This document shows positions 50,512 through 58,769 of a DNA stretch of 64,000 bases, in pieces. Each line of letters opens with the position of its first letter. Within the stretch, counting starts at the first letter, position 1. The stretch covers positions 1,488,001 through 1,552,000 of the forward strand of contig NZ_CP115670.1 in NCBI RefSeq assembly GCF_027886475.1, given 5' to 3'. A program made the translations under genes and the position numbers. The notes below the pieces were generated by a model. The model was not told where the DNA came from, did no database searches, and saw only the letters and a list, made by a program, of their open reading frames with translations. This DNA comes from Corynebacterium sp. SCR221107 (GTDB taxonomy: Bacteria > Actinomycetota > Actinomycetes > Mycobacteriales > Mycobacteriaceae).

Positions 50512-52821
50512 GTGGCCGGTATGAATTGGTTCTGGAATGCGATGGGCGGCAAGTCCGGTCGCAATCAGAAAAAGAGTCGGGCCATCGTGGAAAAATCCAC
50601 CGAACTCAGCCAGAAACTCAGCGCACTCGATGACGCACAGCTTGCAGCCAGAGCCCGGGAACTCACCGCTTCGGGGACCATCGCTGACAACTCCGAGTTC
50701 TTGGCCATTCTGGGAATCGCCTCCGAACGTACCTTGGGGCTGCAACCATTTCCCGTGCAATCCCAAGCGGTGTTGCGCCTTCTGGAAGGGGACGTCATTC
50801 AAATGTCCACCGGCGAAGGAAAGACCCTCGTTGGTGCCATGGCTGCAACCGGATTCGCGCTCATGGGCAAAAAAGTCCATAGCATTACCGTCAATGACTA
50901 TCTTGCCGCCCGTGACGCCACGTGGATGGGGCCGCTCGTTCGATTCTTTGGACTGAGCGCAGCAAGCATTTCCGAATCAATGGACCGCGAGCAACGACGG
51001 GAAGCCTATCAGGCCGACGTCGTCTACGGTTCCGTCAACGAAATCGGTTTCGATGTCCTGCGCGATCAACTCATCACTTCTTGGGAACAGGCCGTCCAGC
51101 ACGGAGCGGACGTGGCCTTGGTCGACGAAGCCGACTCCGTACTCGTGGACGAAGCGCTCGTCCCGCTCGTGCTTGCCGGAAATGAACCTGGCACCGCGCC
51201 CAGCGGACATATCACAGAAATCGTGCGACGACTGAAAGAAGATCGCGATTACACCGTAGACGACGATCGGCGCAACGTTTTCCTCAACGAGCGCGGCGCG
51301 CGCATCGTCGAGCGCGCCCTCGGCATCCCGAGTCTCTACGACGATGAGCACGTGGGAACGACCCTGGTGCAGGTCAACCTCGCCCTGCACGCCCAAGCTC
51401 TGCTGATTCGCGACATCCACTACGTCGTCCGAGACGGCAAGGTAGCCCTTATCGATGCCTCGAAGGGACGTGTCGCCGACTTGCAACGCTGGCCAGATGG
51501 CGTCCAGGCGGCGGTGGAAGCAAAGGAGGGCTTGGCCGTCACTGAGGGCGGTAGGATCCTCGACACCATCACTCTTCAGGCGCTGATGGGACGCTACCCG
51601 CTGGTATGTGGGATGACCGGCACCGCAGTGGAGGCCACAGACCAGTTGCGGCAATTCTATGACCTGCGCGTGAGCGTCATCGATCGTAACAAACCGCTGC
51701 AACGATTCGATGAGGCCGACCGCGTGTACGCGACGATGGAGGAGAAGTTCACCGCCATCGTCGACGAAATTCGTACCCTTCACGCAACCGGGCAGCCGGT
51801 TTTGGTGGGTACCCAGGACGTGGCTGAATCCGAGCGGTTGGCCGATCACCTCCGTAGCCTGGGGATTGAGGTCAGCGTCCTCAATGCGAAAAATGACGAG
51901 CAGGAGGCTCAGATCATCGCCGAGGCGGGCGATGTGGGACGAGTCACCGTCTCCACGCAAATGGCCGGCCGCGGTACCGATATCAAGCTCGGTGGCGCTA
52001 ACGAACGTGACCACGATGAAGTAGTCAAGCTCGGGGGACTTGCCGTTATCGGTACCGCGCGGCATCGCACCGCCCGCTTGGATAATCAATTGCGTGGTCG
52101 CGCTGGGCGTCAAGGCGATCCCGGTCTGAGTCTATTTTTCGTCAGTCTCGAAGATGACGTTGTGGCTGTCGGCGGGGCAGGCGAGGAGGTAACGGCTCGC
52201 CCCGAGCCGGATGGCCGTATCGACTCCAAGCGCATCAATGACTGGATCGAGCATTGCCAAAGAGTCACCGAAGGCCAGCTGCTGGAGATTCACGCTCAGA
52301 CGTGGAAGTACAACAAGCTCCTCGCGGACCAGCGAGAGATCATCGATGAGCGCCGGAAGAACCTCCTCGATACGAATCAGGCATGGGAGGAACTGAAGAC
52401 ACGCAGTCCGAAGCGTGCGGCCGAATTAGAGGCGGCGGTCGAGAGTGGGGAAATGAGCCGAAAGACACTTGACCAAGCTGCGCGCGAAATCATGCTGTTC
52501 CACCTTGATAATGGGTGGAGTGAACACCTAGCGCTCATGGACGACGTCCGCGAGTCCATTCATCTTCGCGCCATCGCACGAGAGACTCCCATCGATGAGT
52601 TTCACCGAATTGCCGTCCGAGAGTTCAAGGACCTGGCGCAACGCGCAGTCGACGAGGCGGTGGAGACCTTCAACGACGTGGTCATCGATGTCGAAGGTGC
52701 GCACCTTGAGGACAAGGGTTATATGCGACCGTCTGCCACCTGGACCTATATGGTCAGCGACAACCCGCTGGCCGGATCCGGAAACTCCGTTATCAAGGGC
52801 ATTGGGGCCATCTTCAAGTAG
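50512..52821 (+). CDS. secA2: Accessory preprotein translocase ATPase SecA2
   Basis: 769 residues. DEAD-like motor ATPase that drives export of a subset of proteins through SecYEG. Walker A STGEGKTLVGAMA lies near residue 101, Walker B and the adjacent motif in VALVDEADSVLVDEA near 204, and the second-domain motif STQMAGRGTDIKLGG near 481 with GRAGRQGDPG near 528. It is shorter than SecA1 (about 840) and lacks the C-terminal zinc-binding tail. The GTG has AAAGGGA about 8 bases upstream. Its position ahead of odhI matches other Corynebacterium and Mycobacterium genomes, which supports SecA2. Confidence 0.95.
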   Translation: MAGMNWFWNAMGGKSGRNQKKSRAIVEKSTELSQKLSALDDAQLAARARELTASGTIADNSEFLAILGIASERTLGLQPFPVQSQAVLRLLEGDVIQMSTGEGKTLVGAMAATGFALMGKKVHSITVNDYLAARDATWMGPLVRFFGLSAASISESMDREQRREAYQADVVYGSVNEIGFDVLRDQLITSWEQAVQHGADVALVDEADSVLVDEALVPLVLAGNEPGTAPSGHITEIVRRLKEDRDYTVDDDRRNVFLNERGARIVERALGIPSLYDDEHVGTTLVQVNLALHAQALLIRDIHYVVRDGKVALIDASKGRVADLQRWPDGVQAAVEAKEGLAVTEGGRILDTITLQALMGRYPLVCGMTGTAVEATDQLRQFYDLRVSVIDRNKPLQRFDEADRVYATMEEKFTAIVDEIRTLHATGQPVLVGTQDVAESERLADHLRSLGIEVSVLNAKNDEQEAQIIAEAGDVGRVTVSTQMAGRGTDIKLGGANERDHDEVVKLGGLAVIGTARHRTARLDNQLRGRAGRQGDPGLSLFFVSLEDDVVAVGGAGEEVTARPEPDGRIDSKRINDWIEHCQRVTEGQLLEIHAQTWKYNKLLADQREIIDERRKNLLDTNQAWEELKTRSPKRAAELEAAVESGEMSRKTLDQAAREIMLFHLDNGWSEHLALMDDVRESIHLRAIARETPIDEFHRIAVREFKDLAQRAVDEAVETFNDVVIDVEGAHLEDKGYMRPSATWTYMVSDNPLAGSGNSVIKGIGAIFK

Positions 52822-53377
52822 AAAATAGTTCCGTCCCCGAGCCACTACGCAGCAGGTTCTCACAGCGCACAGCAACTGGGCGTAACCGGACTCAAAGCCA
52901 CCCAATTCCGGGTGGAACCTGGTAGGTGTATTACCGCATCCCCATGAGGGGTGGGTTGTGTCCAAGGGGGAAAGGCGCACCCGCGCCACCCGCTGGAGAG
53001 GATTTTTCCTTCCGCTCGATGGTGTGGTTCTCTCGGTGAGAGATACCTGTAGGTGCAGGCAGCGAATGGGATTTGCGACATCTGCCAGCTGTGCAGCGAT
53101 TGAATTATTGGGTAGGTGTTTTGTCAGCGTGAGTCGTCTTGGCAGTAGCGTCTATGCTTCCGAGCGTGTTGGAGGGGGTAATTGCCGCAAATGGCGTAGC
53201 GTAAAACACGCGGTTGTAACGAACACGCTAAGATGAAAGCATTAACGCGGGTTTTATGGGAAATGGTGCGGACCACACGCACCATTTGCTTTAACTTGGT
53301 TTAGACGTAATGGTCGTGGGGCTCGCGCCGAGAGCAGATCGCGGCGCAGGATCCACCATTCGACTGGGAGGTTGAAT
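52822..53377 (+). promoter_or_regulatory. odhI upstream region with promoter-like box and perfect hairpin
   Basis: 556 bp without a gene. TAAGAT (53229) is a good -10 candidate. aaatggtgcg at 53261 and cgcaccattt at 53278-53287 form a perfect 10-bp stem with a 7-base loop, followed by GCTTTAACTT, and would lie in the 5' leader. Two small stems occur near 53032 (ctctcggtgagag) and 53049 (cctgtaggtgcagg). Confidence 0.45.
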
Positions 53378-53809
53378 ATGAGTGACAACACCGGAGCACC
53401 GGACGTACAGGTCGAGACAACGTCGGTTTTTCGTGCTGACTTGCTCAAAGAAATGGAAAACGGTGCTGCTGCTTCGCCAGCATCCGGAAGCGATGTCACC
53501 CCACCAGCGGGAGCTGGGATGCTCATCGTGAAGCGTGGCCCCAATGCCGGTGCCCGCTTCTTGCTCGATCGTCCAACGACTACGGCCGGTCGTCACCCCG
53601 AGAGTGATATCTTCTTGGATGACGTTACCGTTTCTCGTCGCCATGCAGAGTTCCGCCTCGAAGACGGCACCTTTAGTGTTGTTGACGTCGGAAGCCTCAA
53701 CGGCACGTACGTCAACCGTGAGCCGCGTAACTCCGAGGTTTTGTCCACCGGTGATGAGATCCAAATCGGTAAGTTCCGTTTGGTGTTCCTCGCAGGACCT
53801 GCCGCCTAG
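53378..53809 (+). CDS. odhI: FHA-domain regulator of 2-oxoglutarate dehydrogenase
   Basis: 143 residues, the same length as C. glutamicum OdhI. The N-terminal ETTSVFRADLL (residues 13-23) holds Thr14 and Thr15, the sites phosphorylated by PknG and by PknA/PknB in OdhI/GarA. The FHA domain (about 50-140) has GRHPESDIFLDD and SRRHAEFR. Unphosphorylated OdhI inhibits OdhA of the 2-oxoglutarate dehydrogenase complex and so steers flux towards glutamate. The ATG at 53378 has GGGAGG 6 bases upstream. Neighbours secA2 and ftsR match the conserved order. Confidence 0.97.
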   Translation: MSDNTGAPDVQVETTSVFRADLLKEMENGAAASPASGSDVTPPAGAGMLIVKRGPNAGARFLLDRPTTTAGRHPESDIFLDDVTVSRRHAEFRLEDGTFSVVDVGSLNGTYVNREPRNSEVLSTGDEIQIGKFRLVFLAGPAA

Positions 53810-53886
53810 TTCCTTTAGTTAGCACAACTTAATCAAGTCATTTCGGCTACGCTTACAACGGTCGGAAGGCTTGCAGGCTTAGGATC

Positions 53887-53944
53887 AGCCCACCCAAGGA
53901 GTTGGAGATTTCTCCTCCACCCGAAGGGTGGGCTTTGGTGTTTA
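53887..53944 (+). terminator. Terminator after odhI
   Basis: agcccaccc pairs with gggtgggct, with an inner ggag/ctcc stem, then TTGGTGTTT. Confidence 0.7.
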
Positions 53945-54146
53945 TCCCAGGCCGCATGGTGGGGCAGGCTGCACATGATTGCGCAATGGCATCTAGCAGA
54001 AATCCAAAAGGAAAATAACGTTAAGGTATCTATTCCCGCGTCCTGGGCTCAGTACTAACAAGGGTGGAATTTCCTAGTCAAGAAATAAAACTAGACTTTT
54101 GGGTTTTTGGCCGTTACTTCGGCGTTACTGATGTGGCTAGTGTAAC

Positions 54147-54161
54147 CTTGAGTGTTAGTTT
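54147..54161. promoter_or_regulatory. Possible MerR-type site in the ftsR promoter
   Basis: CTTGAG-N4-AGTTT lies about 35 bases before the ftsR start and just after TAGTGT (54138-54143). A similar CTTGAG-N5-AGTTT occurs upstream of the second MerR gene. Two CGTTACT repeats 12 bp apart (54112 and 54124) lie just upstream. Confidence 0.3.
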
Positions 54162-54196
54162 AAAAGTTCCAACGATGATTTCGGGAAATGTCAATC

Positions 54197-54958
54197 ATGA
54201 GCGCTTTACCACAACAGGGCCCGCGCGAAAACGTCGCGCGTTCGTCGAACTCGCCCGGGCCAGCCAAGCAGGTTAAGACGATGTCCATCGGTGTTGTGCT
54301 GGAGCGGTTGCGGCAGGAATTCCCGGAAGTCACCGTTTCCAAGATTCGTTTCCTGGAATCGGAAGGGCTTATTACTCCGCAGCGCACGTCCTCCGGCTAT
54401 CGTCGGTTTACCCAGGCCGACGTTGACCGATTGCACTTTATCCTGAGAACCCAGCGAGATGACTACCTTCCGCTGAAGGTCATCCGAGAACAACTGGCCG
54501 CGATGGATTCCGGTGCGCTCACGCCCCTGCCTCGTGGTGATTCCTCGACATTGGTGTCTCCAGATGCGTTTAGGGCACCGGCCTCGACGCGCCTTACTGA
54601 TTCGGATGTGCGCACCCAGGTGGAGGAGGCTGGATTCGACCCCGCGTTGGTGGCGGATCTCCTCAACGCGGGCGTGATCGTTGCGGATTCCTCCGGCTTT
54701 TTCACCAACGACGACGTTGCTATTGCCATCACCGCCGGCAAGCTCGCCGACTTCGGGTTTGATGCGCGCCACTTGAGGTCCTTGCGAAACACAGCAGTGC
54801 GCCAGGCGGATCTTATCGAACGTGCCGCCGCGCCTACGTCTTATGCTAGAGAGAATGGTCGCGAGCGGGCGGATCAAATGGCGCAGGAGATGATGGCGCT
54901 GGTGATCTCCATGCACGCAAATATGGTGAAGTCTGTGATGCGCTCGCATCGCTCCTAG
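54197..54958 (+). CDS. ftsR: MerR-type regulator FtsR
   Basis: 253 residues. The N-terminal winged helix-turn-helix begins MSIGVVLERLRQEFPEVTVS (about 29-48), and IRFLESEGLITPQRTSSGYRRFT is the MerR recognition segment. The C-terminal half is a dimerisation domain. In C. glutamicum FtsR activates ftsZ and affects cell division; the mycobacterial counterpart is Rv1828. Location between odhI and the nuclease-family gene supports orthology. The ATG at 54197 has GGGAAA upstream; the ATG at 54188, three codons earlier, is also possible. Confidence 0.92.
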   Translation: MSALPQQGPRENVARSSNSPGPAKQVKTMSIGVVLERLRQEFPEVTVSKIRFLESEGLITPQRTSSGYRRFTQADVDRLHFILRTQRDDYLPLKVIREQLAAMDSGALTPLPRGDSSTLVSPDAFRAPASTRLTDSDVRTQVEEAGFDPALVADLLNAGVIVADSSGFFTNDDVAIAITAGKLADFGFDARHLRSLRNTAVRQADLIERAAAPTSYARENGRERADQMAQEMMALVISMHANMVKSVMRSHRS

Positions 54959-54989
54959 GTGCCGGCCTAGCTGCTGAAGACTCAGCCAA

Positions 54990-55020
54990 GCCCGGCCCCG
55001 GAGATCCGGGCATTTTCTTT
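54990..55020 (+). terminator. Rho-independent terminator after ftsR
   Basis: gcccgg pairs with ccgggc across a 10-base loop, followed by ATTTTCTTTC. Confidence 0.8.
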
Positions 55021-55148
55021 CAATTTGGAAGGGGAGGCGGTGTCAGGCATACCTTGGCCGTAGTGATAGATTTGTCTGTGCATATGAGGTAGCCTTGGCT
55101 GGTTTTGGCTACCGGGGACCGTTAGATCTTAAGAGGGGTTAATAAGCC

Positions 55149-55778
55149 TTGACCTTTGTCGAGCTCGAGTACTTGGGCATCCACCTGATGGAGCCGGAAA
55201 ATGACGCCTATGCGCTTTTTCGGTGGACGGAGTATAACCGCTACCTTCCAGTGTGGATGGACTTGGATGAAGCTCTCGCCATTGATTCTCGGCAGACGGG
55301 GCTTGAACCGCGTCGCCCCATGACCCATGACGTGCTCGTGGACATGCTGGCTAGGTTGAGCGATGGAGTAGAAGAATTTCGGATCACGAGCTTCTACGAG
55401 GGCGTGTTCATCGCATCGATCGTCATGCGCGGTGGGGAAGAATTCGATGTTCGCCCCTCGGATGCCTTGACTTTGGCTCAGCTCATGGATCAGCCAATCA
55501 CCTGCGATGCGGATGTGTTAGCCCAGGCCAGTGTCTTTATCGCGGATGCGGACGTCGAGGCTTACCTAGGGATAAAACCCATCCAAGGGCTGCTTGAGGA
55601 AGAGCCGTCCGACGAAGCCGACGACGAGTTCACCACACTCATGGCCAATATGGGTGTCAAGGAAGAAGACCTGTTGGATTCCGAGGATTTCTCCGAAGAC
55701 GATTGGAGCAAGCTCAACCTTGACGAGCTGGCCGGCGATGACGATTCCGATGAGGGGCACACTCCTGAGGAGAAATAG
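55149..55778 (+). CDS. Bifunctional nuclease-family protein (DUF151, Rv1829-like)
   Basis: 209 residues from a TTG at 55149 with GAGGGG about 11 bases upstream. The core (residues 1-135) follows DUF151: VELEYLGIHLMEPEN, RYLPVWMDLDEALAI, RPMTHDVLVDMLARL and DVRPSDALTLAQLMD. The C-terminal 65 residues are very acidic. The family includes plant proteins with nuclease activity; bacterial members are structural unknowns. The Asp/Glu tail could bind partners or metal. Conserved neighbour of ftsR and of the next MerR gene. Confidence 0.87.
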   Translation: MTFVELEYLGIHLMEPENDAYALFRWTEYNRYLPVWMDLDEALAIDSRQTGLEPRRPMTHDVLVDMLARLSDGVEEFRITSFYEGVFIASIVMRGGEEFDVRPSDALTLAQLMDQPITCDADVLAQASVFIADADVEAYLGIKPIQGLLEEEPSDEADDEFTTLMANMGVKEEDLLDSEDFSEDDWSKLNLDELAGDDDSDEGHTPEEK

Positions 55779-55946
55779 CCTTTCGCCTCACGCCCCGAAC
55801 CCGGAATTGGGATGGGTTCTCCAGCATCGGGGAGGCCACCTACACATCGAGTCCACATTGTTATAAAGCGACACTAGTGGGAATCGGCCTGGTTGTCACT
55901 CGCACCTTTTTTCGAGTGTGTTCGCTTCCTGAGGACGTCGTTGCTT

Positions 55947-55960
55947 GGCGACGGAAAGCA
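55947..55960 (+). repeat. Near copy of dispersed motif
   Basis: GGCGACGGAAAGCA matches the 12-base core at 11 positions. A reversed GTTGCTTGGCGACG overlaps it, making an imperfect palindrome. Confidence 0.45.
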
Positions 55961-56097
55961 AGCAAAAGCCCAGCCCACCCAACCCGACTGTGCTCTATAG
56001 CCTCGCCGTGCCTAGAAGAGTACCGTTGGGAAGCTTGTTAAAGCTCTGTTCTAATGGGGGACGAGTTTCAGGAGGGGGTCCTGAGTCTAAACTTGAA

Positions 56098-56113
56098 CTT
56101 GAGGTTGAAGTTT
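56098..56113. promoter_or_regulatory. Possible MerR-type site upstream of the second MerR gene
   Basis: The stretch ACTTGAACTTGAGGTTGAAGTT contains repeated ACTTGA-like units and CTTGAG-N5-AGTTT, similar to the site before ftsR. It lies about 110 bases upstream of the start. Confidence 0.35.
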
Positions 56114-56166
56114 TCGGCGTGTCGCAAGTTATCCGCTTGACCATGTTCTACCCTTGACGAAGAATG

Positions 56167-56186
56167 AAAGAACGGCAACGTTCTTT
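56167..56186. promoter_or_regulatory. Perfect dyad in the leader of the second MerR gene
   Basis: AAAGAACG-gcaa-CGTTCTTT is an 8-bp perfect inverted repeat, 37 bases before the ATG and about 12 bases after TTGACG. It is either an operator or a leader hairpin. Confidence 0.45.
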
Positions 56187-56223
56187 TACATGCGTGTGAA
56201 ACCAGAGATCGCAGGAGAAACTT

Positions 56224-56772
56224 ATGTCAGAGCGCCCCGTGCAGGAATCCCTTTTTGATATCGGACCCGACGAAGAGGTCGGCTACCGCGTGCCGATCGC
56301 TTGCCAGGTCGCCGGGATTACCTACCGTCAGCTCGACTACTGGGCGCGCACCAAGCTGGTCGAGCCCAGCATCCGCACCGCCCGCGGCTCCGGCACGCAG
56401 CGCCTTTATTCCTTCAAGGACATTCTCGTCCTCAAGATCGTCAAGCGCCTGCTTGATACCGGCATCTCACTGCAGAATATTCGCCTTGCCGTGGACAAGT
56501 TGCGTGACCGCGGCGTCGATGACCTCGCCCAGATCACCCTCGTCTCCGACGGCACCACCGTTTACGAATGCCGCTCCGCAGAAGAGGTCATCGACCTGCT
56601 CGGCGGTGGGCAGGGCGTATTTGGAATCGCAGTACCGGGAATCGTCCGCGAGCTAAGCGGTACCATTTCTTCCTTCCCCTCCGAGCGCATTCACTCCCTG
56701 GATGAGGATGCCGACCCATCTGTCATCGCCGTGGACGAACTTGCGGCCCGACGCAAGCGAAAGACTTCCTAG
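56224..56772 (+). CDS. MerR-family regulator (Rv1830/McdR-like)
   Basis: 182 residues. The N-terminal MerR domain starts YRVPIACQVAGITYRQLDYW (about 21-40), continues TKLVEPSIRTARGSGTQRLYSF, and has a C-terminal part ending in a basic ARRKRK tail. In mycobacteria the homologue, McdR, affects cell division and growth rate. The ATG at 56224 has AGGAGA about 5 bases upstream. It is the last gene of the odhI-ftsR-nuclease-MerR block; a strong terminator follows. Confidence 0.88.
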   Translation: MSERPVQESLFDIGPDEEVGYRVPIACQVAGITYRQLDYWARTKLVEPSIRTARGSGTQRLYSFKDILVLKIVKRLLDTGISLQNIRLAVDKLRDRGVDDLAQITLVSDGTTVYECRSAEEVIDLLGGGQGVFGIAVPGIVRELSGTISSFPSERIHSLDEDADPSVIAVDELAARRKRKTS

Positions 56773-56785
56773 GCCCCGGATGAAA

Positions 56786-56839
56786 CCTGCGAGCCCGCCA
56801 CCTTTTCTCTGGTTAAAGGTGGCGGGCTCGCAGGCGTTT
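56786..56839. terminator. Strong terminator
   Basis: cctgcgagcccgccaccttt pairs with aaaggtggcgggctcgcagg, a perfect 20-bp stem, followed by CGTTTG. Confidence 0.8.
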
Positions 56840-57128
56840 GCGGCCGATGGTGACAGGGCTAACTAACTCCCTTATGAGTACTGCAAGTTTGGTATACCGA
56901 CTAGTTCGCTACCTCAACAATCACCTCGAACTAATATCACTTCGCGCCCCTGCCCATCGTTTGCCTCAGTGCCTAGGCGCCTTAGTGTCTCTGGTTCTCG
57001 GTGGAGTTCGGTGAGGGTGGCGGCTTACACAAAACCCGTACACGGTGTTCTCTCAAAGAGCACCACTTACGTGCACGGGCGCGTGGGAGCCGAGGATGTG
57101 GGAGCTTGTCTTTTTCGTCCTCGTGGGT
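56840..57128. other. Convergent gap before the VWA gene
   Basis: About 290 bp with no gene or second terminator that can be supported. Confidence 0.3.
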
Positions 57129-58640
57129 TTAATTCAAGCCGACAGCCTTGTTGATCATTCCGGCAAGTTGCTCTGCCGCGGTAGCCTGCTGCGAGGTTCC
57201 CCCCAACTCAGCCGCCGCGGTGGCAAGTCCTGGATCGGGAGCCGTTTCGCCAACGTTGATGACATCGAGGGTAACCCCGCCCGCCTTCGCCGCATCGATT
57301 GCGGACTGGAGATCGAAGGTGTCGGCCGTGCCGGAAACAATAAGCACCACGCGAACCTCTTCTGAGACCTCGGCCGCCGACTTCAGGGCCGCCGAGAGAG
57401 CCGAGCGCGTCTGCGGCTGGCCACCGGTGCCGAATCGGACCACGGCGGCCGCGGCGGACTGCCCGCCGGTTGTGTCATCGAGACCAACGTTGACTCGCCA
57501 CCCCTGGGTTACTCCTTCGCTCATCGGCGAAGAGTAGTTCCACAAAGCGACCTGCTTACCTGCAGCACCGATGCGCAACGAGGCATCGGTGATGGCGTTA
57601 GCCGCAGTGTTATACCAGGTGGTCTGGCCGAGGGCTGCACCCATGGCATCGGAGGTATCGAGCAGGAACAACGTGTTTTGCACCTGATGCGCTGAGGCAA
57701 CAGCAGAGCTGGTAGCCGCAGCAGATTCAGTGGTAGGCGAGGCGGCGCCGGCAAACGTGGACAATGCTTCCATTGCAGCGATCCCCGTGACCGTGGACAA
57801 AGGGTTGTCCGAGGCAGTGGATTGGGTGGAAACGAAGTCCGTCGCTGCCGCGATGGCATCCTCGGTGACCGCGTTGGTGGTATTCAGGATCACCGCACGC
57901 TGCGGAATGCTCACAGCAGAGCCCGATTCGGTAGCGGGGACAAAGGAATAGCCACTGGGCAGTGCGGACTCGGGCAAGGCAATATTATCGGCGCCTTCTG
58001 CGGCGGCTTGTCGGACAGTCGTGTCTGTTCCCGAGTTCAACGCGGCCGTGATGGTGGCGGTTGCATCATCGGTGGCAGCAGCCGCGTTGGTGGCAACAGC
58101 TGCGACGAATGCACTGGCCAAGGCGTTGTCCTTAGTGGCATAGGTGATAGGCGTATCCCCGCCAAAGGTGAAATCGGTCTTTGTGGCAACGCCGACTGGA
58201 ACGGTGGCAATGACCGGCCAATCAAGGGAAGCATTTGTTCTATCTGAGGACTTGATTGTAGCGATGGTCTCCTCGTCAGACGCGCTGGTGAGATACACCG
58301 CTGCGTTCTGCAGGGAATCCGTGGCGGTAGCAGTGACGCAGTAGCTGTTGATCACTGGGGATGTACCGTTGTACTTGTTAACCACGTCTTTGAGCAATGT
58401 CGGGTCGTCGCCAGCCACGGCCAAGGTGAGCTCGCCGGCGCTGCACGCGGCGTCCTCGCTGGCGGTAGTGGCGCTGTCATCGCCTTTGCCAGCGATAAGC
58501 CACCATGCGCCTAATGCGATGGCGGTGATTACCGCGACGATGAGGACGACAAACGACCCCGCGACCTTATTGTTCTGGGTACCCGTTGAGTGACGTGCCA
58601 CAGTGGAAGCCTCAAGTCTTTCGTATTCATCAAAATCCAT
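57129..58640 (-). CDS. Membrane-anchored VWA-domain protein
   Basis: 503 residues from the ATG at 58640. A short cytoplasmic N-terminus (MDFDEYERLEAS) precedes one membrane span (SFVVLIVAVITAIALGAWWLIAG, about 28-50). The middle (about 65-290) resembles a solute-binding-like domain and is rich in Ala and Thr. The C-terminal von Willebrand A domain (about 315-500) starts NTLFLLDTSDAMGAAL; the MIDAS DxSxS is DTSDA, with Ala in the last place, while Thr/Asp residues further on look intact. Extracytoplasmic and of unknown function. The longer open frame to 58703 lacks conserved sequence; no good ribosome site was seen for either start. Confidence 0.75.
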   Translation of the reverse strand: MDFDEYERLEASTVARHSTGTQNNKVAGSFVVLIVAVITAIALGAWWLIAGKGDDSATTASEDAACSAGELTLAVAGDDPTLLKDVVNKYNGTSPVINSYCVTATATDSLQNAAVYLTSASDEETIATIKSSDRTNASLDWPVIATVPVGVATKTDFTFGGDTPITYATKDNALASAFVAAVATNAAAATDDATATITAALNSGTDTTVRQAAAEGADNIALPESALPSGYSFVPATESGSAVSIPQRAVILNTTNAVTEDAIAAATDFVSTQSTASDNPLSTVTGIAAMEALSTFAGAASPTTESAAATSSAVASAHQVQNTLFLLDTSDAMGAALGQTTWYNTAANAITDASLRIGAAGKQVALWNYSSPMSEGVTQGWRVNVGLDDTTGGQSAAAAVVRFGTGGQPQTRSALSAALKSAAEVSEEVRVVLIVSGTADTFDLQSAIDAAKAGGVTLDVINVGETAPDPGLATAAAELGGTSQQATAAEQLAGMINKAVGLN

Positions 58641-58769
58641 GCCGAAGACAGGAGCAAGACAGAACCCAACTAGGTGAGCTGGCACCCTAAGCTGTTCCCG
58701 CAAGGGTGCTAAATCGCCCTAGTCCGAGATGCCCCATTGTGTGCCTTCGGCCAGAAATCCAAGTGCTCC

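Noticed and set aside
50977..52113. 378-codon minus-strand ORF opposite secA2
   Set aside because: Shadow of the secA2 codons; secA2 motifs on the plus strand are unambiguous.
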